This document shows, one piece after another, positions 26,419-34,162 of a stretch of 64,000 nt of DNA (its first letter is position 1; every line of letters begins with the position of its first letter). Position numbers and translations under genes: made by a program. This DNA is from Virgibacillus_F necropolis_A (lineage in GTDB: Bacteria; Bacillota; Bacilli; Bacillales; Amphibacillaceae). A model generated the notes under the pieces. The model made no database searches and was not told where the DNA came from. It saw nothing but the letters and a program-made list of their open reading frames with translations. The stretch spans positions 930,001-994,000 of the forward strand of contig NZ_CP084992.1 of the NCBI RefSeq assembly GCF_044793635.1. Direction: 5' to 3'.

Positions 26419-26831
26419 TGAAGCTAAAAGATGCAATAACCAAGTTAAAGGAAGATGGCTATAAATCAACAGCAAAACGCGAGGATATCTTGACTTTTTT
26501 TACTGAAGCAGATGGCTATCGTACTGCTAAGGATCTAATCCAATATCTTGAGCCAACCTATGAAGGTATTAGCTTTGATACGGTCTATCGTAATTTACAT
26601 CTATTTAATGAGGTAGGAATTCTAGAAACGACAGAACTTAATGGGGAAAAACATTTTCGAATTTCATGTACACACCACCATCACCACCACTTCATCTGTA
26701 AAGATTGTGGAAAGACAAAAGAAATAGATGTTTGTCCAATGAATGAAGTGGAAAATACCCTTGCCAACTATGCTATAGAAGGACATAAGTTTGAAATTTA
26801 CGGTCTTTGCCCTGCATGTAAAAGCGCATGA
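26418..26831 (+). CDS. zur: Zinc uptake regulator Zur (Fur family)
   Basis: A 137-residue Fur-family repressor: N-terminal winged helix (about 1-80), then a dimerisation domain with six consecutive His (CTHHHHHHFICKDCG) and the structural zinc Cys pairs CKDC and CPAC. It is the last gene of the zinc operon, whose promoter carries two Zur boxes. Distinction from Fur and PerR rests on that context and the His stretch. Confidence 0.93.
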   Translation: MKLKDAITKLKEDGYKSTAKREDILTFFTEADGYRTAKDLIQYLEPTYEGISFDTVYRNLHLFNEVGILETTELNGEKHFRISCTHHHHHHFICKDCGKTKEIDVCPMNEVENTLANYAIEGHKFEIYGLCPACKSA

Positions 26832-26860
26832 ACCTGATTATCTTACTTTGGTACGTAAAA

Positions 26861-26887
26861 AGAGCTGAACCATTAAGATTCAGCTCT
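26861..26887. terminator. Bidirectional terminator between zur and the aeRF1-like gene
   Basis: AGAGCTGAA pairs with TTCAGCTCT around a 9-nt loop, with A-rich sequence on the left and T-rich on the right. It can serve both converging genes. Confidence 0.85.
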
Positions 26888-26893
26888 AACTTT

Positions 26894-27697
26894 TTATCCA
26901 AATACTTCGTCCAGAACTTTCGTTTCCTCATGATCCAGCAAATTTTTTTGAATAACTTGATTTGCAGTCTTATTCATTTGGGCTTCAACCTCATTCGCTG
27001 CCTCTGGATCCCCAACAATATAAATATTCTCCCATTCACGATCCTTAGCTTGTTTGTCTATGGCTGGTGCAATACGCTTGTACCATCGATGTTTATTAGC
27101 ACTATAACGAGCATTAAAGCTATCTTTTTGTGTACTTTTCCCACCACTTCCCATAGAGGCATCAGCTTTATGAGGGCCTGTCATTTGTCTCCAACTATCT
27201 GTATCTATATCTAATTCATAATGTGATGTATCGTTAATTTCACCTAATTCAGTATCAATAACCTTAATTTGATCCTGTTGCACAAGCACGATTCCAGACT
27301 TCGGGAACGTTTCATGTAATTGTTTTAATTGATCAAGGACAGGATAACTCTCCCAATAGAATTCAGTTGTTAATCTCATTTGGACACGTTCTGCAAACCA
27401 AACATCTTCCTCTGCAGTTGCAAATAAAATAATACCTTTACGAAATTTTTGTTCATTCTCTACTACAAAGTTCCTCACTTTTTCTTTCACTACTTGAAAA
27501 TCTTTAAGATCTCCATGGTTTTCATCTTCTGCTAAATACTTTTCAAAGTTATGCAATCCATTTTTTAAATGAATTTTCCATTCGCCAGCTTGTTGCTCGG
27601 GATCTGAAGGGTCAGTGTTTAAATACATCGTAAAAACTTTATTCGAATTTCCGTTGTCCACTTTTTCTAATTGATTTATTTGTTCGGTTAAATCCAT
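26894..27697 (-). CDS. VLRF1-type bacterial aeRF1-like release factor family protein
   Basis: A 267-residue protein resembling the bacterial proteins related to archaeal/eukaryal release factor 1 (baeRF/VLRF1 group). Visible features: N-terminal MYLNTDPSD strand, RKGIILFATAEEDVWFAERV, and a central loop with GSGGKSTQKDSFNARY where classical factors carry GGQ. The C-terminal IYIVGDPEAANEVEAQM resembles the eL30-like third domain. Possible role in ribosome rescue or peptidyl-tRNA release is inferred from family. It stands alone, convergent with zur. Confidence 0.75.
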   Translation of the reverse strand: MDLTEQINQLEKVDNGNSNKVFTMYLNTDPSDPEQQAGEWKIHLKNGLHNFEKYLAEDENHGDLKDFQVVKEKVRNFVVENEQKFRKGIILFATAEEDVWFAERVQMRLTTEFYWESYPVLDQLKQLHETFPKSGIVLVQQDQIKVIDTELGEINDTSHYELDIDTDSWRQMTGPHKADASMGSGGKSTQKDSFNARYSANKHRWYKRIAPAIDKQAKDREWENIYIVGDPEAANEVEAQMNKTANQVIQKNLLDHEETKVLDEVFG

Positions 27698-27772
27698 TAG
27701 TTATCTGCACTCCTTTATAAGTACCATTTACTAATTGCATTACCGATATCTTTGATAACTAAACATAGAAAA

Positions 27773-28087
27773 TTAGCCAATAAGTTTCAATCCAACCGCC
27801 GCAGACAAAATCATACTAATGAATAAAATCCTACGCCAATCGGCTGATTCCTTGTAAACGATAATTCCGATTACCGCACTGCCAACTGTCCCCATTCCTG
27901 TCCAAACTGCATAGGCAGTGCTCATTTGAATGGTTTTCATGGCTACAGATAAAAATACGAAACTGATAATAAAACCGCCGAACAATAAGAGAAACGATTT
28001 CCAGCTTTTATTTTGATTAACTTTATTTATTCCCATCACACCAAGAACTTCGCCTAAACCCGCAATAATTAAGAAGAACCAATCCAT
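27773..28087 (-). CDS. ykkD: Small multidrug resistance protein, YkkD-like subunit
   Basis: A 104-residue SMR protein with four transmembrane helices, the membrane Glu in AGLGEVLGV (helix 1) and TAYAVWTGMG in helix 3. It overlaps its partner by one base. Paired SMR genes usually form heterodimeric proton-coupled exporters of cationic drugs or guanidinium-like compounds. Confidence 0.88.
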   Translation of the reverse strand: MDWFFLIIAGLGEVLGVMGINKVNQNKSWKSFLLLFGGFIISFVFLSVAMKTIQMSTAYAVWTGMGTVGSAVIGIIVYKESADWRRILFISMILSAAVGLKLIG

Positions 28088-28422
28088 TAGCCTTTCGCCC
28101 CCTCAACCTCTTTTGTAATTGTTTTTAAACCAAAAACACCAGCGAGTAATAGTCCGATTAATAAAATTTTCGCTAAGCTAAATGGCTCTTGGAATAAAAC
28201 AATATCTAAAATAACCGTTCCCGCGGAGCCAATCCCTGTAAATACGGCATAGGTTGTACCAACTGGCAGCCTTTTTGATGCAACGATTAATAGATGCATA
28301 CTTAAATAAATGGCAATTGCTGTTCCAAACCATGCGATTGGAATATTTGCATGCTTAAGCCCTACTACCCACCCAATTTCAAATAATCCTGCAAGAAATA
28401 CAATGTTCCATTCTTTTTGCAC
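28087..28422 (-). CDS. ykkC: Small multidrug resistance protein, YkkC-like subunit
   Basis: A 111-residue SMR protein with four helices, membrane Glu in GLFEIGWVVGLKH and TTYAVFTGIGSAG in helix 3. Start GTG 28422, because GAGGAG (28431-28436) lies 8 bp before it; a GTG at 28431 overlaps that site. No ykkC-type guanidine riboswitch is present; the upstream sequence is a MITE-like insertion that begins 10 bp beyond the ribosome binding site. Confidence 0.87.
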   Translation of the reverse strand: MQKEWNIVFLAGLFEIGWVVGLKHANIPIAWFGTAIAIYLSMHLLIVASKRLPVGTTYAVFTGIGSAGTVILDIVLFQEPFSLAKILLIGLLLAGVFGLKTITKEVEGAKG

Positions 28423-28445
28423 TATAAACACTCCTCTAATAATTA

Positions 28446-28895
28446 GGCTCTTTTCGTACGCATTTGTTGCATTTCATCTTCATAGTTGATATGACTGCGA
28501 CGTAACTTACCGCTACGGAAATAAACTGCGATGTAACAGAAACGTGATTTCCGCTGCGGGTAGTCGCGCACCTTAGGGTGGCTGGTGAGCCTCCTCGTGC
28601 TCCGCACTCCGGGGTCTCACCTATGCCTTTCCTCCCGCAGGAGTCGACTACCCGCAGCTCCAATCACTGAAGTTATTAGCTGACCCTAGCGAAGGAAAAA
28701 CACGGAGACTCCTGCGGGAAAGCGAAGTGATGAGACCCCACAGTGAGCGGTCTTTGCGATCGAGGAGGCTCAGCGCAAGCCCGCGGAAAGCGTAGTGATT
28801 TTTCCGTAGCGGTCGCAGGGCACTGAACATGACTTTTGGTTACTTCGCAGTTTGTATCTATTCTCTCAAAAGCAACAATCTTTACGAAAACAGCC
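28446..28895. mobile_element. MITE-like element, copy 1 (ISL3-type ends)
   Basis: A 450-bp element with imperfect terminal inverted repeats: left GGCTCTTTTCGTACGCAT and right (reverse) GGCTGTTTTCGTAAAGATTG. It is bracketed by a perfect 8-bp duplication AATAATTA (28438-28445 and 28896-28903). No transposase is encoded. The interior is GC-rich and palindromic, with the CTCCTGCGGGAAAGCGAAG type sequence common in Bacillaceae intergenic repeats. GGCTCTT ends and 8-bp duplications are hallmarks of the ISL3 family. Confidence 0.85.
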
Positions 28896-28902
28896 AATAA
28901 TT

Positions 28903-28947
28903 AAAAGCCCGAGATGATATCTGTATAAGATATCCTCCCGGGCTTTT
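28903..28947. terminator. Terminator after mpfA
   Basis: AAAAGCCCG pairs with CGGGCTTTT, with an inner GATATC/GATATC pair. On the minus strand it lies downstream of the CNNM-family gene. Confidence 0.85.
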
Positions 28948-29036
28948 GTCCCTCCGTGTACACATTCAAGTTATGTGCGTTTCCTCTTGGACCAGACCAA
29001 TTTACATTGCGGAACCCTAGAAAACCTTATATTTAG

Positions 29037-30320
29037 TTAGCTTTTAACAATTTTTACTTTCTTTATTTGATACCCGTCAATTTCCTCAACAATAAACTGA
29101 TGATCATTAAAATCTATGATAGTACCTTTTACAGCATCTAGATTATGAGTGATAATCCATCCACCAATAGTATCTACCTCATCATCTTCTAAGTCAATAC
29201 CAAATACTTCATTAATTTCATCTAACAAAACTTTTCCATCAACTAACGTAGTCGTCTCATCTATTTCTTCCACCATTGGTTTCTCATTCGTATCAAATTC
29301 GTCACGAATATCGCCAACAATTTCTTCTAAGATATCTTCTACTGTTAGTAATCCTGCTGTTCCACCATATTCATCGATAACAATCGCCATATGGATGCGC
29401 TCTTTTTGCATTTTTATAAGAACTTGTTTAATCGGTGTTGCTTCGGTTATATGAAGTATTGGTCGAATGTATTCATCCAACGATTCCGGTTCCTTATGGA
29501 TGTGGCCTGTAAATATTTCTTTAATATTCACCAAGCCAATAATATGATCCTTGTCCTCATCTGCCACAGGATAGCGTGTAAATTGACCTTCCTTTATCAC
29601 GTCAAGGTTTTCCTCAAAGCTATCTTCGGCAAAAAAGCAAATCATTTCTGTTCGGGGAATCATAATTTCTTTTGCTACCCGATCATCGAATTCAAAAATA
29701 TTATTTACATACGTCATTTCGGCCTGATTTATTTCCCCGCTTTTATAACTTTGTGAAAGTATCAATCGAAGTTCTTCTTCCGAGTGTGCAACTTCATGTT
29801 CATTTACAGGCTGAAACCCAAATAAACGAATAAATAACCTAGCAGAACCATTTAGTAACCAGATGAACGGATACATGATCTTATAGAAGAATATTAGTGG
29901 TCTCGATAAAATTAACGTAATTAATTCGGCCCTCTGAATCGCAATTGTTTTAGGTGCCAGTTCACCAATTACAACATGCAAAAATGTAATAACCCCGAAT
30001 GCAATGGCAAACGATAGCACTTCAGATAACCCCGGACTAATTCCAAATTCAATAAATAATGGATCTAGCATATGTTTTACGGTAGGCTCTCCTAACCAAC
30101 CTAACCCTAAAGCAGTAACGGTAATCCCTAGTTGACAGGCTGATAAGTAGGCATCCAGATTATCAACCAGTTTCTTAGCATATACAGCGCTTTTGTTACC
30201 ATCAGCTATTAAATGATCTAAACGTGTAGCACGTACCTTTACGATTGCGAATTCGGTTGCCACAAAGAATGCTGTAAGAATAATCAATATGACAACCATA
30301 AGTAAATTAACTATTTCCAA
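29037..30320 (-). CDS. mpfA: CNNM/CorC-family membrane protein (MpfA/hemolysin-like)
   Basis: A 427-residue protein: DUF21 membrane domain (about 1-190, four hydrophobic segments), a CBS-domain pair (about 205-330; IMIPRTEMICF starts the first) and a C-terminal CorC/HlyC domain with VDGKVLLDEINEVFG. Family members export Mg2+ or otherwise set Mg2+ tolerance; MpfA does so in Bacillaceae and Staphylococcus. Which paralogue this is cannot be fixed. Start is TTG at 30320. Its AAGGA binding site lies in a hairpin behind a much stronger upstream site (see leader). Confidence 0.87.
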   Translation of the reverse strand: MEIVNLLMVVILIILTAFFVATEFAIVKVRATRLDHLIADGNKSAVYAKKLVDNLDAYLSACQLGITVTALGLGWLGEPTVKHMLDPLFIEFGISPGLSEVLSFAIAFGVITFLHVVIGELAPKTIAIQRAELITLILSRPLIFFYKIMYPFIWLLNGSARLFIRLFGFQPVNEHEVAHSEEELRLILSQSYKSGEINQAEMTYVNNIFEFDDRVAKEIMIPRTEMICFFAEDSFEENLDVIKEGQFTRYPVADEDKDHIIGLVNIKEIFTGHIHKEPESLDEYIRPILHITEATPIKQVLIKMQKERIHMAIVIDEYGGTAGLLTVEDILEEIVGDIRDEFDTNEKPMVEEIDETTTLVDGKVLLDEINEVFGIDLEDDEVDTIGGWIITHNLDAVKGTIIDFNDHQFIVEEIDGYQIKKVKIVKS

Positions 30321-30327
30321 TTAATAT

Positions 30328-30361
30328 CCTTGCATTTAAAAATACAAGGAATTCACCTCCT
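30328..30361 (-). promoter_or_regulatory. mpfA leader: strong Shine-Dalgarno, three-codon ORF and sequestering hairpin
   Basis: On the minus strand, AGGAGGTGA (30353-30361) is followed at 8 bp by TTG TAT TTT TAA (30336-30347). CCTTGTATT pairs with AATGCAAGG (30328-30349), and the second arm contains the AAGG of the mpfA binding site. Translating the mini-ORF could open the hairpin. The control role is inference. Confidence 0.45.
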
Positions 30362-30609
30362 GATATGTTTTAAGTATGATAAAGACCGCTCTTTTTGTAT
30401 GTGATTCAGTAAAGGAAGTTTTATAAGTCCACTAAATCTTTTTTGTGAATTTACTTTATGTATTTGTTTTAAATCCTTCCCATCTGAATCACCCACCTTC
30501 TAAGATGAATTATAAGCTAAATGAAATGACAAGTCTATTATAAGTATATATGTTCACCCGTAAAGCATACATTTACCATAAGGTTGTTTTGGACAAGGGT
30601 GGAATGAAG

Positions 30610-31191
30610 ATGTTTAGAAAAATGGTAGCAATTCTGATTGGAAGTCTATTTATCGCACTTGGGATCAATCTATTTATTATCCCAAACCACTTAATTGATG
30701 GCGGAATAATTGGGATTGGATTAATAGCAAAATACACACTTGGTTTAAAGCCAGGGTTAACGATTATCGTCTTAAGCCTACCTATATATCTTTTTGCATG
30801 GAAGTATGTCAGACCGTATTTTTATAACGGATTACATGGTTTATTAATTAGTTCATTCTTTATTGATCTTTTCCATCCCTTATCCCACATTGCTTCCTTT
30901 CCTATTTTAATTTCTGCACTTAGCGGTGGTGTGATAATTGGTATCGGAATCAGTTTTATGTTAACAACTAAGTCTAGTGCAGGTGGCACTGATTTACTTG
31001 CTTTAATGATTTCAAAAACTACTAGAATTAATGTTGGCATCTTAATTTTTCTCATCGACATAGTTGTTATTTTTTTGGGGTGGATTTTAATTCCTAATGC
31101 ACATATTTTCTCTTCCGGAATTATGATAGCCGTAACTGGTCTTACTACATCAGTCGCTACCTCGATTAGTGAACAAAAAAAATGCAGTTAA
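30610..31191 (+). CDS. YitT-family membrane protein
   Basis: A 193-residue integral membrane protein with about five helices and the YitT signatures IDGGIIGIGL and SSAGGTDLLALMI. The DUF2179 cytosolic domain of longer YitT proteins is absent, so this is a short form. Function in the family is unclear. Start at ATG 30610 with AAGGGTGG 7 bp upstream; a frame extending to 30550 has no site. Confidence 0.8.
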   Translation: MFRKMVAILIGSLFIALGINLFIIPNHLIDGGIIGIGLIAKYTLGLKPGLTIIVLSLPIYLFAWKYVRPYFYNGLHGLLISSFFIDLFHPLSHIASFPILISALSGGVIIGIGISFMLTTKSSAGGTDLLALMISKTTRINVGILIFLIDIVVIFLGWILIPNAHIFSSGIMIAVTGLTTSVATSISEQKKCS

Positions 31192-31213
31192 AGGAGTGTT
31201 CCCTTAACTGCAT
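31182..31213 (-). terminator. Terminator of the BCCT transporter gene
   Basis: ATGCAGTTAA pairs with TTAACTGCAT, followed on the minus strand by a run of eight T. It overlaps the last codons of the convergent YitT-family gene. Confidence 0.85.
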
Positions 31214-31222
31214 GGATAAGCA

Positions 31223-32722
31223 TTAATCTTTTCTATTTGGTATTTTTTCTTTTTTAAGCATCTTCACAAAGGATAGGAGCATCAATAGTAATATTATGGT
31301 AAATGGCAGAGCAGATACGAGCGATGCGGTTTGTAATGCATTCAATCCCCCTGCAATTAATAATACAACAGCAATTGCAGTAATCAATGTACCCCAAATC
31401 ATTTTTCCAATAAGTCCAGGATTAAGACTCCCTTTTGACGTCATGCTTCCTAATATATAGGTCGCAGAATCAGCCGATGTAACCAAGAAAGTGAAAATCA
31501 GGACTATCGCCAATACAGACATAATATCTGTTAATGGTAAACCCTCAAATGTTTTAAATAACGCAACAGCCATATCTTTATTTACCGCTTCAGCAATTTG
31601 TGTGCCATTATTTAGATCACTGAAAAGTGCTGTACCCCCAAATGCGGCAATCCATAAACATGCAATCGCAGGTGGAACAATTAAAACACCAAATACAAAT
31701 TCCCGGATGGTTCTCCCTCTCGATACACGAGCAACGAAAGCACCTACGAAAGGTGACCAAGCAATCGCCCATGCCCAGTAGAAAATAGTCCATTCTGTTA
31801 CCCACGTTTCACCAGTGTAAGGCGATAGACGCAAACTATACTGAATAAAGTTTGTAAAATAATCACCTAAACCAAGAACAAATGAATTTAATATAAATAC
31901 AGTCGGTCCAGCAAAAAATACAAATAATAGTAGTAACAGGCATAACCCTAAGTTAATATTACTCAACCATTTAATCCCTTTGTTAAGTCCTGTACTTGAT
32001 GAAAGTAAATATAGCAATAACATTACACCTGCTATAGCAATTTGAATCCACAATGAATCAGGAACACCAAAAACTGTTTTTAGACCACCATTCATTTGCA
32101 GAATACCTAAACCTAAAGATGTTGCAACCCCCATAACTGTAGCAATAACAGCCAAGGAATCAATTGTAGTTGCAACCCCTTTATTTTTACCAATCACTGG
32201 TTTAATCGATGTTGAAATTAATCCTTTTTTACTTTTCTTAAACTGCAAGAAGGCAATTACTAGTCCAACAATTGCAAATACTGACCATTGGCTAACCCCC
32301 CAATGGAAAAAAGCATAACCCATTGCCACTCTCGCTGCTTCTTCAGTTTGACTTTCTAAGCCAAGAAAAGGTGTTTTGAAAAAGTGACTCATTGGTCCTG
32401 CAACACCCCAGAATACCAAACCAGCACCAAATCCGGCTGAGAATAGCATTCCTATCCATGTGAAAAATGGATACTCTGGACGAGAATCTGCTGGTCCAAG
32501 TCTAATTTTCCCATATTTCGTAATGGAGATTCCAATTAAAAATAAGACAAAAATGAATACGGCTAACAGATAAAACCAGCCAAAGTTAATGGTAGTAAAT
32601 CCAAATAGTTCTCCGGCTACGACTTTAAATTTTTCAGGCCAAATTGCTCCAAATAGTACTAAAAAAGTTACAATGATTACTGAAATAAAAAATACGGGAT
32701 TTTTATATGTATGTTTTTCCAT
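31223..32722 (-). CDS. BCCT-family glycine betaine/choline transporter (OpuD-like)
   Basis: A 499-residue, 12-helix betaine/choline/carnitine transporter. The substrate-binding Trp region is visible as WTIFYWAWAIAWSPFVGAFVARVSRGRT, and the Gly-rich GMLFSAGFGAGLVFWG in helix 3 is typical of Na+-coupled members. It likely imports compatible solutes under salt stress. Which solute is not clear. The 298 bp upstream hold the nitroreductase terminator and nothing else clear. Confidence 0.92.
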   Translation of the reverse strand: MEKHTYKNPVFFISVIIVTFLVLFGAIWPEKFKVVAGELFGFTTINFGWFYLLAVFIFVLFLIGISITKYGKIRLGPADSRPEYPFFTWIGMLFSAGFGAGLVFWGVAGPMSHFFKTPFLGLESQTEEAARVAMGYAFFHWGVSQWSVFAIVGLVIAFLQFKKSKKGLISTSIKPVIGKNKGVATTIDSLAVIATVMGVATSLGLGILQMNGGLKTVFGVPDSLWIQIAIAGVMLLLYLLSSSTGLNKGIKWLSNINLGLCLLLLLFVFFAGPTVFILNSFVLGLGDYFTNFIQYSLRLSPYTGETWVTEWTIFYWAWAIAWSPFVGAFVARVSRGRTIREFVFGVLIVPPAIACLWIAAFGGTALFSDLNNGTQIAEAVNKDMAVALFKTFEGLPLTDIMSVLAIVLIFTFLVTSADSATYILGSMTSKGSLNPGLIGKMIWGTLITAIAVVLLIAGGLNALQTASLVSALPFTIILLLMLLSFVKMLKKEKIPNRKD

Positions 32723-32977
32723 AATTAGTCCTTTCTTTGCATAATTTCATTTTTTCAATTAAGTAATAAATTGTTTTGGAAGGCGATTACCATATTAAGG
32801 TTTAACATATATAATATAACCGTTTTCCACATAACTTAAACTCTTTCATTGGGGGCAAATCGGACTATTTATCCTTTCTATTATGCATGTACTATTATTC
32901 TCATGCAGTCATTTCGGATCCCACTTCAACTAATTCCATAAGTTTAAAATACTAGCATAAGAAAATTTAAAGCGCAA

Positions 32978-33011
32978 CAAAAAAAGAGAGCATTTTATAC
33001 TTAATGCCCTC
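32978..33011 (-). terminator. Terminator of the nitroreductase gene
   Basis: GAGGGCATT pairs with AATGCTCTC on the minus strand (one mismatch), followed by a long T-run. Confidence 0.85.
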
Positions 33012-33020
33012 AAAAAGTAA

Positions 33021-33605
33021 TTATTCTTTTGTGAACATACCTTCTGAAATAAACGCATTTACTTCCTTACGATCAGATGGTTTTTCTCTTTCATGAAACT
33101 TTTCTTCTAGTAAATCCTTTTCTCCTTTATAACCAAGTGCAATAATAGCCTGAATTGCATAATTATCAGGAACCTGTAATATTTCTCTTGCTTGATCTCT
33201 GTTGAAACCACCCATACCATGTGTGATTAATCCTTTACGGGTCGCCTCTAAAGCTAAATAACCCCAGGCTGCACCAGTATCAAAAGCATGTGTGACGTTG
33301 TCGCCAAATCTTTCTGAGTCCATTTTCGAAGTAATAGCGATCAGTACAGGTGCTTTTTTACACCACGCCACATTGTTCTCATTTATAAAGGAAAGAAACT
33401 TCGCGCGATCCTCATCATTACGTGCCACTACAAAATGCCATGGTTGCATGTTTGCCGCAGATGGCGCCCATCGTGCCGCTTCAAATATACTATGCAAAAC
33501 ATTTTCCGGTACTTCTTTATTTAAAAATGATCTTGGTGACCACCTTTGCAAATAGATTGGATCAATATCATGTGATGCAGTTCGAAATTCTTTTACATTA
33601 TTCAT
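33021..33605 (-). CDS. Nitroreductase family protein
   Basis: A 194-residue FMN-dependent oxidoreductase of the nitroreductase fold: RWSPRSF near the N-terminus (FMN phosphate), ARWAPSAANMQPWHFVVAR, AWGYLALEATRKGL and MGGFNRDQARE. Natural substrate unknown; such enzymes reduce nitroaromatics or quinones. Start at MNNVKEF (ATG 33605) with AAAGGAG upstream. A MITE-like element begins about 25 bp beyond that site. Confidence 0.9.
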   Translation of the reverse strand: MNNVKEFRTASHDIDPIYLQRWSPRSFLNKEVPENVLHSIFEAARWAPSAANMQPWHFVVARNDEDRAKFLSFINENNVAWCKKAPVLIAITSKMDSERFGDNVTHAFDTGAAWGYLALEATRKGLITHGMGGFNRDQAREILQVPDNYAIQAIIALGYKGEKDLLEEKFHEREKPSDRKEVNAFISEGMFTKE

Positions 33606-33645
33606 AATCAAGTAACTCCTTTTTCGTATGAATGTCATTATTTTA

Positions 33646-34011
33646 GGCTCTTTTCGTACGCATTGTTGCTATTTCATCTTCATAGTTGATATAAACTACG
33701 AAGTAACCAAAAACCATGTTCATTGCCCTGCGACCGCTACGGAAAAATCACTACGCTTTCCGCGGGCTTGCGCTGAGCCTCCTCGATCGCAAAGAACGCT
33801 CACTGCGGGGTCTCATCACTTCGCTTTCCCGCAGGAGTCTCCGTGTTTTTCCTTCGCTGGAATGGCGTCCAATAATGGAATGAAAGTAATTTTGGGGCAA
33901 GGAGGCTGAAGCCGTGCCCGCGGAAAGCAACTGTCCGCAGCGGAAATCAACCAACAGTTACACCACGATATATCAATTCTCTCGAAAGCAACAATCTTTA
34001 CGAGAACAGCC
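33646..34011. mobile_element. MITE-like element, copy 2 (ISL3-type ends)
   Basis: A 366-bp relative of copy 1, in opposite internal orientation. Left end GGCTCTTTTCGTACGCATTG; right end (reverse) GGCTGTTCTCGTAAAGATTG; perfect 8-bp duplication TTATTTTA at 33638-33645 and 34012-34019. Shares the GC-rich palindromic interior but lacks some segments. No ORF with transposase motifs. It accounts for most of the 557-bp gap between the nitroreductase and hydrolase genes. Confidence 0.88.
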
Positions 34012-34119
34012 TTATTTTAAATTCCAATAACCATTATACAATATTTACTTACTATAAGAAACCTTTTTACTTTTTGTAATGTATAAAATAGGTATATTGT
34101 GCTAGCTTTTTAGAAAAAA

Positions 34120-34149
34120 TAAAAAGACCCACCCGTTAAGGATAGATCT
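34120..34149 (-). terminator. Terminator of the NlpC/P60 hydrolase gene
   Basis: AGATCTATCC pairs with GGGTGGGTCT (several G-U pairs) on the minus strand, followed by TTTTTATTTT. Confidence 0.7.
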
Positions 34150-34162
34150 CCTAGATTTATAA

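Noticed and set aside
28087..28445. ykkC-type guanidine riboswitch upstream of the SMR pair
   Set aside because: None of the conserved riboswitch blocks are present; the upstream DNA is the MITE-like element.
28436..28897. Several 60-75-codon ORFs within the MITE-like elements (also near 33628-33954)
   Set aside because: They arise from GC-rich palindromic repeat DNA, occur on both strands and carry no domain.
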